Assembly (NCBI RefSeq): GCF_024054035.1
Contig: NZ_JAMXQU010000014.1
Location: 1 to 57,281 of the forward strand
Direction: 5' to 3'
DNA from: Asaia lannensis NBRC 102526
Lineage (GTDB): Bacteria; Pseudomonadota; Alphaproteobacteria; Acetobacterales; Acetobacteraceae
DNA length: 57,281 nucleotides
In this document: piece after piece, positions 1 through 8,503 of the stretch
Position numbering within the stretch: the first letter of the stretch is position 1
Layout: each line of letters begins with the position of its first letter
Program-made: the position numbers and the translations under genes
The notes under the pieces: generated by a model
Told to the model about the DNA's origin: nothing
What the model saw: the letters and a program-made list of their open reading frames with translations, nothing else
Databases searched by the model: none

Positions 1-91
1 CTTGCGGGCAATCCCGGCCATTCGGGCCCTCTGCTCTGGTGTCCACATCCAGAGCTTGAATCACATCCGCTCCAACTTTCCAAACAGGCTC
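1..91 (-). mobile_element. IS5-family (IS1031-like) insertion sequence, 5' end only
   Basis: The first 91 bases are the reverse complement of the last 88 bases of the window, so an IS copy reads off the left edge. On the minus strand the element starts with GAGCCTGTTTGGAAAG (terminal inverted repeat). After a GGAGCGG ribosome binding site comes an ATG at 48-46 opening a transposase beginning MWTPEQRARMAGIARK, which runs out of the window. This N-terminus and end sequence fit IS5-family elements of the IS1031 group common in acetic acid bacteria; the family name is from memory, not a search. The element is truncated by the window, so its target duplication cannot be checked. Confidence 0.8.
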
Positions 92-213
92 CAAGGCGTA
101 TGGGATTGGACTGAGAACCATCCAGAGAATGGTGTACAAGACTGGAACATTCGACGGCGTCTAGCCTAGTCTATTGCCACGTTATATTGTTGGTCCGAAT
201 GATCCAAATATCA

Positions 214-588
214 TTAAAGCGACTCATTTGATTTTATGTAAGAATATATTCTTTTCATTGCCTCATCGAACACACAAGACTTGTAATCAATAAATATCTT
301 ATAAGTTTGATATAATCCAAGGCCCATCTCCCCATGGAGTATACAATTGTGTATTATATCCAGCTCATCTCGATTGAACGGGTCAACATACTCGTTCTTT
401 CCGAACTCTATACGTGAATGTATCTTCTTAGCCATATCCAATATATCGTTGGCGTCGAAATACCCAATGGTTTCCATTTCTATAGCGTCAAAAAACTCGA
501 AGACGGTCGCTATCAGAAAGCTCCGCAACGAAGCCATCTCATCATAAGAGAGTATCAACGCCTCCATTGTTGGTTCCCTTATCTCCAC
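214..588 (-). CDS. hypothetical protein in a low-G+C segment
   Basis: A 124-residue protein starting MEIREPTMEALILSYDEM; an internal Met at residue 8 is an alternative start. It has no signal peptide or membrane segment, is mildly acidic, and looks helical with many Ile, Asp and Glu residues. I do not recognise a family. The surrounding DNA is clearly poorer in G+C than the rest of the window, and the gene lies between the left IS end and the LysR operon, so it is probably horizontally acquired island cargo. Its reality is uncertain because a plus-strand open frame overlaps it, but the minus frame is the longer and reads like a protein. Confidence 0.45.
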   Translation of the reverse strand: MEIREPTMEALILSYDEMASLRSFLIATVFEFFDAIEMETIGYFDANDILDMAKKIHSRIEFGKNEYVDPFNRDELDIIHNCILHGEMGLGLYQTYKIFIDYKSCVFDEAMKRIYSYIKSNESL

Positions 589-1011
589 GGTTTCACGGTG
601 AGGTTCCCTAACCTATCACCCAACATTCAGCCCGAGGACCCGGCCTCGCCGAGATATGTTCATTACGATGCACGAGTATAGAAGTTCTGACCAGCAAAGA
701 TAACAACCTTCCCCACCCACGTTGTCGGAAAACATTTGGGCACCTCATACACAAGCATTGTTGCATACGGAGCTTCTGAGCTTGCCTTCGTGAATGATGT
801 GCCCCGACACGTAAACATACGTCCTTCTTAATCTTGAGAATGTAGCAAATTATACTACACTATCGTGCAACATCGCTTGAGAAGCATAGATGTTTTTCAG
901 TGCTTTATTGGGAGAGGATACGCTTCGAACCCGTAAGAGTCCGAGTCCTGCAGATACAGTGTGACAGAGGCGTGATGTGACAGAGGGCACAGGAGCGGCC
1001 AGTTTTTCCCG
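589..1011. other. intergenic region upstream of the LysR operon
   Basis: These 423 bases hold no convincing gene. The left part is low in G+C and belongs with the island-like DNA. Just before the LysR start is a direct repeat GTGACAGAGG at 961-970 and 977-986 (16-bp period), a possible activator or repressor site, followed by AGGAG at 991. I see no unambiguous -35/-10 pair. Confidence 0.4.
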
Positions 1012-1959
1012 ATGATGGACACGCTCGTATTTCGCCTCAAATTCAGGCAGCTCCTGTTGCTGCGTCAGATCAGTCTTGAGCCGTCACTGAACCGCGCGGC
1101 ACGGTCGCTCAACCTGTCGCAGCCTACGGCGTCGAAGCTGCTCCAGGATATGGAGACAGATCTGGGGGTGCAGCTTTTCGAGCGTCATGCGCATGGGTTG
1201 ACCCCGACACAGGCGGGACTGGTGGCGATACGCCATGCTGGTCAGATCCTGGCCGATCTCGGCCGGCTTCGGCATGATCTGCAGGCGGTCAGCAGAGGAT
1301 TGTCGGGCACGGTGAGCATCGGTGCCATAGGGGCAGCCTTGCATGACATTGTGACACCCGTTCTCGCCACGCTTGTCAGATCGCATCCCGATATCAGCGT
1401 GACACTGCAGGTCACCACAAGCGACGATCTGATGGAGATGCTCCAGTCGGGCCGGATCGATCTGGCTCTTGGCCGCCCGATGGACGGTATTGCCAGTGGT
1501 CTGCTGGATATCGAGGAGTTGTCGTCCGAGCCGCTTCTTGTCGTCGCGGGTGCGCGAAACGCGCTACACGACTCACCGGGACTGACGCTTGAGCAGCTCA
1601 GCCGGGAGCGCTGGATCGTACAGACAAGACCGAGCCCCATGCGGGTTGCACTTGAGCGCATATTCACATTGGCGCGACTTCCCGTGCCTGCTCACCCGAT
1701 TGAACTGTCTTCCATTCTCGCGACGATCGACCTGCTGACCCAGTCAGACATGCTCTCCGCCCTGCCGCGCTCGATCTATCGTCTTTTCGAACCGGCAGGA
1801 ATCATCAGGGAATTGCCGGTTTCTTTGCCCGATCTGATTGGTCCCTATCATCTGATGCGCATGCACGAGAGGGCGATGACCCCTGCCATCGCGTATCTTG
1901 CGAATGCGCTCAAACAGCAGGCTATCGGGTTATCCGATAACCCCATTCAGCAAGTCTGA
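1012..1959 (+). CDS. LysR-family transcriptional regulator
   Basis: 315 residues, the usual length for LysR regulators. The N-terminal winged helix-turn-helix spans about residues 20-75 (SLNRAARSLNLSQPTASKLL, then GVQLFERH and a TPTQAG turn). The rest is a periplasmic-binding-protein-like effector domain beginning near residue 95 (SGTVSIGAIGA). Two ATGs stand at 1012 and 1015; AGGAG at 991 is somewhat far upstream. The gene lies 68 bases upstream of the dehydrogenase-isomerase fusion in the same direction, unlike the common divergent LysR arrangement, so it may be the first gene of the operon and control its own transcript. The effector is probably the operon's sugar acid, sugar or a phosphorylated intermediate (inference). 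Confidence 0.9.
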   Translation: MMDTLVFRLKFRQLLLLRQISLEPSLNRAARSLNLSQPTASKLLQDMETDLGVQLFERHAHGLTPTQAGLVAIRHAGQILADLGRLRHDLQAVSRGLSGTVSIGAIGAALHDIVTPVLATLVRSHPDISVTLQVTTSDDLMEMLQSGRIDLALGRPMDGIASGLLDIEELSSEPLLVVAGARNALHDSPGLTLEQLSRERWIVQTRPSPMRVALERIFTLARLPVPAHPIELSSILATIDLLTQSDMLSALPRSIYRLFEPAGIIRELPVSLPDLIGPYHLMRMHERAMTPAIAYLANALKQQAIGLSDNPIQQV

Positions 1960-2027
1960 TCGACAAGCGCCCCAACGGATCCTTTTCTTGTCTGACCAAC
2001 AGGTAATGAGCAGGGTGACGCGTTATC

Positions 2028-4016
2028 ATGCATGTTCTCGTTCTAGGCGCGGCAGGGATGCTGGGCCGTAAACTGGCTGAGAGTTTTATGGGCGGACATG
2101 ATGGATCGTTTCCATCCATAGCCCGCCTTACCCTTGCCGATATCGTGGCGCCCCAGGTGCCACCCGGCGCCGATGGAGCGGTCTCAGGCGTTTCGGTCGA
2201 TCTTGCCATGGCCGGCGAGGCTGAACGGCTGATTGCGGAACGACCGGATATTATTTTCCATCTGGCAGCGATCGTCTCCGGGGCAGCAGAAAAGGATATG
2301 GCGCTCGGCTATCGCGTCAATCTCGATGCGACACGTGCATTGTTCGATGCCATCGCAAAAGCGCACGAGCAGGATGGCTACAAGCCAAGATTGGTGTTTG
2401 CTTCCTCTATCGGCGTCTTCGGTCGCCCGCTGCCTGACCTTATTCCCGACAGCCAGATCCCCACGCCCGAAAGCAGCTATGGCGTGCAGAAGGCGATGGT
2501 GGAGCTCCTGCTGACCGATTACGCGCGTCGGGGCATTTTCGATGGCGTGGCGCCGCGACTGCCCACGCTTTGCGTGCGTCCGGGTCGACCGAACGCAGCG
2601 GCATCCGGCTTCTTTTCCGGCATCATACGCGAACCGCTCAACGGTATGGAGGCCGTTCTGCCGGTGCCACGCAGCACGCGACACTGGCTGGCAAGCCCGC
2701 GTGCGGCGGTGCATGCCCTTCGTCATGCCGCAGTGCTCGATTACGAGAAGCTGCGCGGGCGTCCTGTTTTCACGCTGCCTGGCCTGAGTGTGACGGTTGA
2801 AGAGCAGATTGAGGCGTTGCGTGTCATTGCGGGCGATGGCGCCGTCTCCCTGATACGCGAGGAGCCCGATCCGTTCATCCAGCATTTTATTTCGAGCTGG
2901 CCCAAGGCATTCGATACGCACTGGGCCCTTTCTCTGGGTTTCGTCGCCGATCCCTCGTTCGCCGCCATGATCGAGGCCTATATCGAAGACGATCTGGATG
3001 GCCGACTGCCAGCGCATGAGGAGAGCAGGCCCGCACATGCGCAAAGCCAGCATGCGGTATTGCCGCAGACAGTCTCCCGACAGAGCCCGCCGAGATACAA
3101 CGCCAGGACCTGGCCGATTGCCGCTGCCATGATCCAGTATCCGGCCATCTTGCCAGATGGACGCTCGGTGCAGGATCAACCTGCCGAGGAATGGGCCGCA
3201 ACCCTGCGCGACGTCACAAGGGCCGGATTCACCGAGCTGGATCCGACAGATAGCTGGCTGCGCGTTGCCGATCTGAGCCCGGGGCGCCGTCGTGAATTCC
3301 TGTCCGTTTGCCGGGAAGCCGGACTGACGATACCAGCGATCTCGACATCACGCCGCTCGGTGATCGATCCGGACCCTGAAAAAGCCGATGCTTATCTCGC
3401 TTACATTCACCGTGTGATCGATACGGCGCCTGAATGCGGTGCCACCGAGATTGCCGTCGGTTTTGCCACGGCCCTCAATGACGCGCAGAAAAAGGCGCTC
3501 TGGTTCTGGACGGCGCAGGGCCATCGCGACCCTGATGACGCGAGCATCTGGAAAAAGGCTGTCTCCCGCATCCGGGAGCTTGCCGACCATGCGCAAAGTG
3601 TGGGCGTCACGCTCTCACTTGAAATGTATGAAGATACCTATCTCGGCACGGCTGAATCGAGCGTACGCTTCATAACGGATGTCGATCATCCTTCCTGTGG
3701 CATCAACGCGGATATAGGCAATCTCGTGCGTCTGCATCGTCCGGTCGAGCACTGGCACGGCATGATGAGCCAGCTCGCACCATTCCTGCGCTACTGGCAC
3801 GTCAAGAATTACCTGCGCACGGAGGACGCCACGACAGGGATGATCGTCACTGCGCCCGCCCCGATGGAACAAGGGGTGATCAGCTATCGCGCCGCGATCA
3901 ACATGGCGCTTGCCCACGGATACAACAGTCCTTTCCTCGTCGAGCATTATGGCGGTGACGGTCTGAGTGTGGCGGCCAGGAACCGGGACTATATCCGTGG
4001 AATCCTGCCGCTATGA
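2028..4016 (+). CDS. fusion: DenD-like sugar-acid dehydrogenase + xylose-isomerase-like TIM barrel
   Basis: A 662-residue two-domain protein. Residues 1-325 are an extended SDR/epimerase-fold dehydrogenase with an NAD site GAAGMLG (7-13) and a catalytic Y151-x3-K155 in SSYGVQKA. Segments around 180-215 (CVRPGRPNAAASGFFSGI, REPLNGMEAVLPV) match D-erythronate dehydrogenase DenD as I remember it. A hydrophilic linker (330-360) leads to a TIM barrel (365-662) of the xylose isomerase-like superfamily, with likely metal ligands E532 (LEMYED), D562 (NADIGN), H591 (YWHVKNY) and E639 (VEHYGGDG). DenD oxidises D-erythronate to 2-oxotetronate, which OtnI isomerises in known pathways; here a different isomerase-type domain is attached to the same chain. 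The barrel could instead act on a sugar or tetrulose phosphate. The stop overlaps the next start as ATGA. The domain calls are firm; the substrates are inferred. Confidence 0.85.
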   Translation: MHVLVLGAAGMLGRKLAESFMGGHDGSFPSIARLTLADIVAPQVPPGADGAVSGVSVDLAMAGEAERLIAERPDIIFHLAAIVSGAAEKDMALGYRVNLDATRALFDAIAKAHEQDGYKPRLVFASSIGVFGRPLPDLIPDSQIPTPESSYGVQKAMVELLLTDYARRGIFDGVAPRLPTLCVRPGRPNAAASGFFSGIIREPLNGMEAVLPVPRSTRHWLASPRAAVHALRHAAVLDYEKLRGRPVFTLPGLSVTVEEQIEALRVIAGDGAVSLIREEPDPFIQHFISSWPKAFDTHWALSLGFVADPSFAAMIEAYIEDDLDGRLPAHEESRPAHAQSQHAVLPQTVSRQSPPRYNARTWPIAAAMIQYPAILPDGRSVQDQPAEEWAATLRDVTRAGFTELDPTDSWLRVADLSPGRRREFLSVCREAGLTIPAISTSRRSVIDPDPEKADAYLAYIHRVIDTAPECGATEIAVGFATALNDAQKKALWFWTAQGHRDPDDASIWKKAVSRIRELADHAQSVGVTLSLEMYEDTYLGTAESSVRFITDVDHPSCGINADIGNLVRLHRPVEHWHGMMSQLAPFLRYWHVKNYLRTEDATTGMIVTAPAPMEQGVISYRAAINMALAHGYNSPFLVEHYGGDGLSVAARNRDYIRGILPL

Positions 4017-5023
4017 GTCCGCTGTCATCTCCCGGGGCTCCGCAGTCTGCAGTTACCCGCCTCACCCGTCTCGACACGAAACTCGCCAGAATGCGCGAGG
4101 GAAGAGACGAACCGACCGATTTCATACTGGCCGATGCCAAGGATGCAGATATGGCGGGCGGTCTTTCGGGGCTTGGTCGCAATCGTGAAACAGGGCGCCT
4201 CAACACGCTTGGCGAATTCGATAGCGCGATCCGCGCGATAATCCGTCAGGATGTTGTCGATATCGTTCTGACATCGGTGTCGACCTTGGGGCGACTTGCG
4301 CGGCAGGGCGTTTTCGATGCGGGGGCCATACGTCAGGCGGTCAGATTCAACGACACCAGCGATCTGTGGCGTATTCGTGGGGCAGATTACGGGCGGCAAA
4401 GCTCTGTTCCATTCGCTACGGCGCGTCTTGCGCTTTCCCCCACCGATCTCGGGCTTTATTCCATGACGTTCAGCGGAGAAGCCCGCGCAGATGCCGAAGC
4501 ACTTGAGCGGTATCGTGTGTTCCGTGAAGCGGCGCAGTCGCATGGGATCAGCCATTTTCTCGAGGTCTTCAATCCCGTCTCTTTGCATCTCGATCCGAGC
4601 GATTACGGATCTTTTCTCAACGATATGGTGAGCCGCGCCCTTTCCGGCATGGAAACGGGAGAGCGCCCCGTTTTTCTGAAGCTGGCTTTCAACGGGTGCG
4701 ATTCATTCGAGGAATTCTGTCGTTACGATCCATCTCTTGTCGTCGGGATCATGGGGGGCAGTAGCGGCACGACACGCGACTGTATGGAGCTGCTGCATCA
4801 GGCGCAGATGAGCGGCGCACGGGCTGCACTGTTCGGCCGCAAGATACTGGATGCAGAAGACCCCCCTACCATGGTCAGGGTCATGCGCGCTGTGACGGAC
4901 AGACGTCTGACGCCGAAGGAGGCCGTCTCGTTTTATCATGATCTGCTCGACGACGCCGGCGTGACGCCGGACAGACCCAGACAGGACGATCAGCAGATCA
5001 CACAGGAGATTCTGAGGCAGTGA
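4013..5023 (+). CDS. class-I-aldolase-like TIM-barrel protein (DeoC/LacD/FbaB type)
   Basis: 336 residues with the look of a Schiff-base aldolase barrel. FILADAKDADMA (37-48) resembles a first strand, FLKLAFNG (221-228) offers K223 as the lysine candidate, and GIMGGSSGTT (245-254) followed by ALFGRKI (272-278) resembles the phosphate-binding end of the DeoC, LacD and DhnA-type families. No signal peptide. It overlaps the fusion gene by four bases (ATGA), so the two are translationally coupled. Next to an isomerase domain and a ketose kinase, the simplest role is cleaving a ketose phosphate to a triose phosphate plus an aldehyde (inference). A hairpin with stem CTGGAAA at 5097-5103 lies in the 145-base gap before the kinase. 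The family is remote and I cannot name an exact orthologue. Confidence 0.7.
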   Translation: MSPLSSPGAPQSAVTRLTRLDTKLARMREGRDEPTDFILADAKDADMAGGLSGLGRNRETGRLNTLGEFDSAIRAIIRQDVVDIVLTSVSTLGRLARQGVFDAGAIRQAVRFNDTSDLWRIRGADYGRQSSVPFATARLALSPTDLGLYSMTFSGEARADAEALERYRVFREAAQSHGISHFLEVFNPVSLHLDPSDYGSFLNDMVSRALSGMETGERPVFLKLAFNGCDSFEEFCRYDPSLVVGIMGGSSGTTRDCMELLHQAQMSGARAALFGRKILDAEDPPTMVRVMRAVTDRRLTPKEAVSFYHDLLDDAGVTPDRPRQDDQQITQEILRQ

Positions 5024-5168
5024 CGATGCTGCCTCCCTTCTGCTGGGACACTGCCAGTTGCGCCGGTCGCGTGCTGGGAGAACCTGGCCCGCGGATCTGG
5101 AAACGAGGCTCTCCGCTCCGCTTTCCAGCCGTCCACGATACGCACAACGCTGAAACGGAATAGATGAT

Positions 5169-6896
5169 ATGGTCGATATTTGCGGCAATGAAGACGATTT
5201 CGCGACACATGGTTTGCGTGCCTTCAACCATATTTTTCAGGATATCGTGCGCCCTGTGCGCAGTGGGGCTCTAAGAGCGGATCCGGGTCCTGAAGGCAAG
5301 GTGACCGTGCTGGTGGGCGGCGGCTCGGGCCATTATCCGACCTTCTGCGGATTTGTCGGACCGGGATTTGCCGATGCTGTCGTTATGGGCGGTATCTTTG
5401 CATCGCCCTCCATACAGGCGGTGGCCGAAATAGGTCGGCTCGCCCATCGGGGGGGCGGTATTGTCATGGGCTTCGGCAACTATGCCGGTGACAATCTGAA
5501 TTTCGGCATTGCGGCAGAGCGTCTGCGTGCCGAGGGGATCGATACGCGCATCGTGGTGACCACAGATGATGTCGCGAGTGCGCCCCCCGAGGACCGCGCA
5601 CGCCGCCGCGGCGTTGCGGGCGATATCATCGTATTCAAGATCATGGGGGCGGCGGCCGATGCCGGCTACGATATCGACGCTGTCGAAGCCGTTTCGCGTA
5701 AGGCCAACGACCATACACGCTCTTTCGGAATCGCGTTCGACGGCTGTGCGTTGCCCGGGGAGGCCGAAAAGATCTTCAGCGTGCCGGAGGGACGCATGGC
5801 GCTCGGTCTGGGAATACACGGTGAACCGGGGATAGAAGAGCGTGCCCTAGCCACGCCTGACGCGATTGCTGCGGAGTTGTACCAGCGCGTCATGGCCGAG
5901 TGCCCGTCCCAGGCGCGACGTCTGGCCGTGCTTCTGAACGGTGCAGGAGCGACGGCGACAGAAGAACTCTTCGTGTTGTGGAACGAACTTGAGAGCCTTT
6001 TCGAGCGCGATGGGATCACCTTGATCGCTCCGCTCGTGGGCTCCTATGCGACCAGTCTCGATATGTATGGATGTTCCCTGACGATCACATGGCTCGACGA
6101 CGAGCTCGAACGTTTCTGGCGCGCGCCTGTGAATGCGCCTGTGCTGTGTCGTCATGCGGTCAAAGGCGACTGGGTCCCCGCGTCACGACAGGAAATTGCG
6201 GTTCGCCCGGTCGACTATGCCCCTGCCGGGACGCCTCTCGGCGCAAAATCCGGCAAATGCATTGCCCGCGCGATGGCGCGCCTGTCACATACGATGGCAG
6301 AGAACGAGGCAATGCTTGGCCGTATCGATGCGATTGCAGGCGATGGCGACCACGGACAGGGGATGGCGCGCGGGGCCCGCGCGGCTGCAAGAGCGGCAGA
6401 TCTCGCCATGGCGGCTGGTGGCGGCGCGCGAACCGTTATGGAAGCGGCCGCAGATGCATGGGGCGATCGCGCCGGGGGGACGTCGGGCGCGCTATGGGGC
6501 GAGGCACTTTTTGCGTTTGCCCGTCATCTGGATAATCACTCGGCCATCGATGCGCGTCAGGTCGTTGACGGCATTGTCGCTGCGGCGCAGCGCATCCGCG
6601 ACATCGGCAAGGCCGAGCCGGGCGACAAAACGCTGGTGGACGCCTTGGTGCCCTTTGTCGCCTGTCTGCAAGACCGCACCGAGGAAGATACGCCCGGCAC
6701 GAAAACGTTTGGACCGGTATGGCGAAAGGCCGTGGCCGAAGCGCATCGCGGCGCCGAGGCAACCAAGGCATTCGCTGCCAGAAAAGGTCGCGCGAAAACC
6801 CATGGCGATCACAGCATGGGCTACCCCGATCCGGGTGCGCTCTCATTCGCGCTCGCGATGGACTCACTGACCGAACTCGTCGGTGGGCTCGATTAA
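5169..6896 (+). CDS. DhaK-DhaL fusion kinase (dihydroxyacetone/erythrulose kinase family)
   Basis: 575 residues. The N-terminal DhaK domain (about 1-330) has VGGGSGHYP (49-57), the GNYAGD motif (103-108) and H217 in LGIHGEPG, the histidine that binds the ketone substrate as a hemiaminal. The C-terminal DhaL ATP domain (about 360-575) carries the magnesium-binding GDGDHGQG (391-398) and DRAGGTSGALWG. Single-chain ATP-dependent enzymes of this size include dihydroxyacetone kinases and the L- and D-erythrulose kinases (LerK, DerK) of tetritol pathways. The operon context points to a tetrulose or other short ketose rather than glycerol catabolism. A paralogue of the same layout lies at 13101-14822. 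Substrate is inferred; kinase family is certain. Confidence 0.9.
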   Translation: MVDICGNEDDFATHGLRAFNHIFQDIVRPVRSGALRADPGPEGKVTVLVGGGSGHYPTFCGFVGPGFADAVVMGGIFASPSIQAVAEIGRLAHRGGGIVMGFGNYAGDNLNFGIAAERLRAEGIDTRIVVTTDDVASAPPEDRARRRGVAGDIIVFKIMGAAADAGYDIDAVEAVSRKANDHTRSFGIAFDGCALPGEAEKIFSVPEGRMALGLGIHGEPGIEERALATPDAIAAELYQRVMAECPSQARRLAVLLNGAGATATEELFVLWNELESLFERDGITLIAPLVGSYATSLDMYGCSLTITWLDDELERFWRAPVNAPVLCRHAVKGDWVPASRQEIAVRPVDYAPAGTPLGAKSGKCIARAMARLSHTMAENEAMLGRIDAIAGDGDHGQGMARGARAAARAADLAMAAGGGARTVMEAAADAWGDRAGGTSGALWGEALFAFARHLDNHSAIDARQVVDGIVAAAQRIRDIGKAEPGDKTLVDALVPFVACLQDRTEEDTPGTKTFGPVWRKAVAEAHRGAEATKAFAARKGRAKTHGDHSMGYPDPGALSFALAMDSLTELVGGLD

Positions 6897-6959
6897 AGCA
6901 TGCGTCGTCACGTATCGGGCAAGTGGCGACGGAGATAACGGGGGAGCAAGGGAGAAATC

Positions 6960-7721
6960 ATGCTTCTTGAAGGAAAGATTTTCGCGATTACCGGCGGGGC
7001 ATCCGGCATAGGGAAGGCTGCAGCGCTTGAGGCCGCACGACAGGGGGCGGATGTGGCAATTACCGACCTCGTGTCAGCCGAGGCCGTGCAGCAACTCCTG
7101 CGGGAAATCGGGGATCTCGGTCGCCGATCGCTCTACTACCGCGGCGATGTTGCCTTGGCGGAGACCGCATTGGGTTTCATGGCTGCCATCGAAAGCCAAC
7201 TGGGCGGGCTGGATGTTTTTGTCAGCAATGCCGGAATCTGCCCGTTTCACGCCTTTCTCGACCTGCCGGCTGAAACGCTGCGTCAGACGGTGGAGGTCAA
7301 TCTGCTCGGGGCCTATTTCATGGTGCAGGAAGCCGCCAGATTTATGGTGAGGCAGGGGCGCGGCGGTGCGATTATTGCGGTCTCATCCATTTCGGCGCTC
7401 GTAGGCGGCGCCTATCAGACCCATTACACGCCCACCAAGGCCGGGGTTCATTCGCTCATGCAATCCACTGCAATCGCCCTTGGCCCTCACGGCATCAGGT
7501 GCAACTCGGTATTACCCGGCACCATACGCACCCCGATCAACGCCGACGATCTTGCCGATGAAACGAAGGCGCAGGGGTTGATCGATCGTATCCCGCTCGG
7601 CAGGCTGGGAGAGCCCGAAGATCTGGCTGGCCCGATCGTGTTTCTGGGCTCTTCCCTGGCCGGTTACGTGACTGGAGCCGCGTTGCTCGTCGATGGGGGT
7701 TGCTTCGTGAATCTTCAGTAG
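6960..7721 (+). CDS. SDR-family dehydrogenase resembling L-rhamnose 1-dehydrogenase
   Basis: 253 residues, classical short-chain dehydrogenase: cofactor site TGGASGIG (11-18), NAG (near 90), catalytic Ser in SSISALVG and Y-x3-K in HYTPTKAG. The stretches NAGICPFHAFLDLP and VTGAALLVDGGCFVNLQ strongly recall NAD(P)-dependent L-rhamnose 1-dehydrogenase as I remember it. No other rhamnose-pathway gene is in the window, so the enzyme may act on another aldose, a tetrose or the aldehyde left by the aldolase. GGGAGAAATC before the ATG is a good ribosome binding site. It is 63 bases after the kinase and is probably the last gene of the operon. Confidence 0.85.
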   Translation: MLLEGKIFAITGGASGIGKAAALEAARQGADVAITDLVSAEAVQQLLREIGDLGRRSLYYRGDVALAETALGFMAAIESQLGGLDVFVSNAGICPFHAFLDLPAETLRQTVEVNLLGAYFMVQEAARFMVRQGRGGAIIAVSSISALVGGAYQTHYTPTKAGVHSLMQSTAIALGPHGIRCNSVLPGTIRTPINADDLADETKAQGLIDRIPLGRLGEPEDLAGPIVFLGSSLAGYVTGAALLVDGGCFVNLQ

Positions 7722-7906
7722 AGCACCGGTTTTTACGCACAGGCGAATGGCTTCGACGGGATTATCTCGACGGCACGTTGTGCAACGCAACTGCGTTCAG
7801 GCAGCGTGCTGCCGGTTTTCGAACGATACTTGCCCCGTATTGCCTCTTTCAGGATACATGACGGGCAAATTGGCGTTTTTCTCCTGACCGTGGCACATGA
7901 TGCGCC

Positions 7907-8503
7907 ATGTCCGAAGGCGTCCCATTTCAGTCGAGTTCACTCTATCATCTTCTATCCGTTGCCGGTGCCGCCTGGTGGTCGAAGGGGCTTGCCGTCATCA
8001 TAGGAACGTTCATCCTCGAAGATGCCACGACCATGATTGCCGCGATGGCCGTCGACGAGGGGCGCATCAGCGCTGCGCTTGCTCTGGTCTCGCTCTATAT
8101 CGGCGTTGCGGTGGGTGATCTCGGGTTGTACGGGCTTGGTGCCCTTGGGGCGAGCTGGCCCCCTGCCCGGCGCTGGCTGACCCTGCCGCGACATGATCGC
8201 GGGCGTTCGTGGTTTCATCGCAATGTGGTGCGTACGGTCGTGATCAGCCGCTTCATTCCCGGTGCCAGATTGCCGCTCTATACGGCGTGCGGGTTCTTCA
8301 GGGCGCCTTTCGGGGCTTTTGCTGCGAGTGCAGTTGTCGCTACACTGATCTGGACATCGATCCTCTTCACCGTTTCGCTCCATGTCGGGGGATGGCTGTC
8401 CGTTCATATGGCAGGCTGGCGCTGGTTCGGCATTGCCGGGTTTATTCTGACCATCCTTTTCGTCGGGCGTCTCGTCGCCCGGTTCCAGAGTTTCAGTGAC
8501 TGA
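7907..8503 (+). CDS. DedA/VTT-family membrane protein
   Basis: 198 residues with four to five hydrophobic segments. It has the DedA-type features FILEDATTMIAA (acidic residues in a membrane-associated segment), VGDLGLYGLGA and SRFIPGARLPLYTACGFFRAPF (the conserved Arg-Phe-x-Pro-Gly-x-Arg motif). DedA proteins are inner-membrane proteins implicated in lipid carrier flipping and membrane homeostasis. The last 8 bases overlap the start of the ATP-grasp gene, so the two are coupled. Ribosome binding is weak at this ATG, and an upstream start is not excluded. Confidence 0.85.
   Translation: MSEGVPFQSSSLYHLLSVAGAAWWSKGLAVIIGTFILEDATTMIAAMAVDEGRISAALALVSLYIGVAVGDLGLYGLGALGASWPPARRWLTLPRHDRGRSWFHRNVVRTVVISRFIPGARLPLYTACGFFRAPFGAFAASAVVATLIWTSILFTVSLHVGGWLSVHMAGWRWFGIAGFILTILFVGRLVARFQSFSD

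Noticed and set aside
920-960. Possible tRNA 3' remnant on the minus strand with a GGGTTCGAAG loop
   Set aside because: The bases on either side do not pair to make a T stem, and no acceptor partner is visible.
2028-4016. Assigning the isomerase half as EryC or OtnI
   Set aside because: The motifs do not resemble either enzyme as I remember them; only the superfamily is supported, so the substrate was left open.
6960-7721. Reading the SDR as proof of L-rhamnose catabolism
   Set aside because: None of the lactonase, dehydratase or aldolase partners of the rhamnose pathway is in the window; the similarity is to one enzyme family only.
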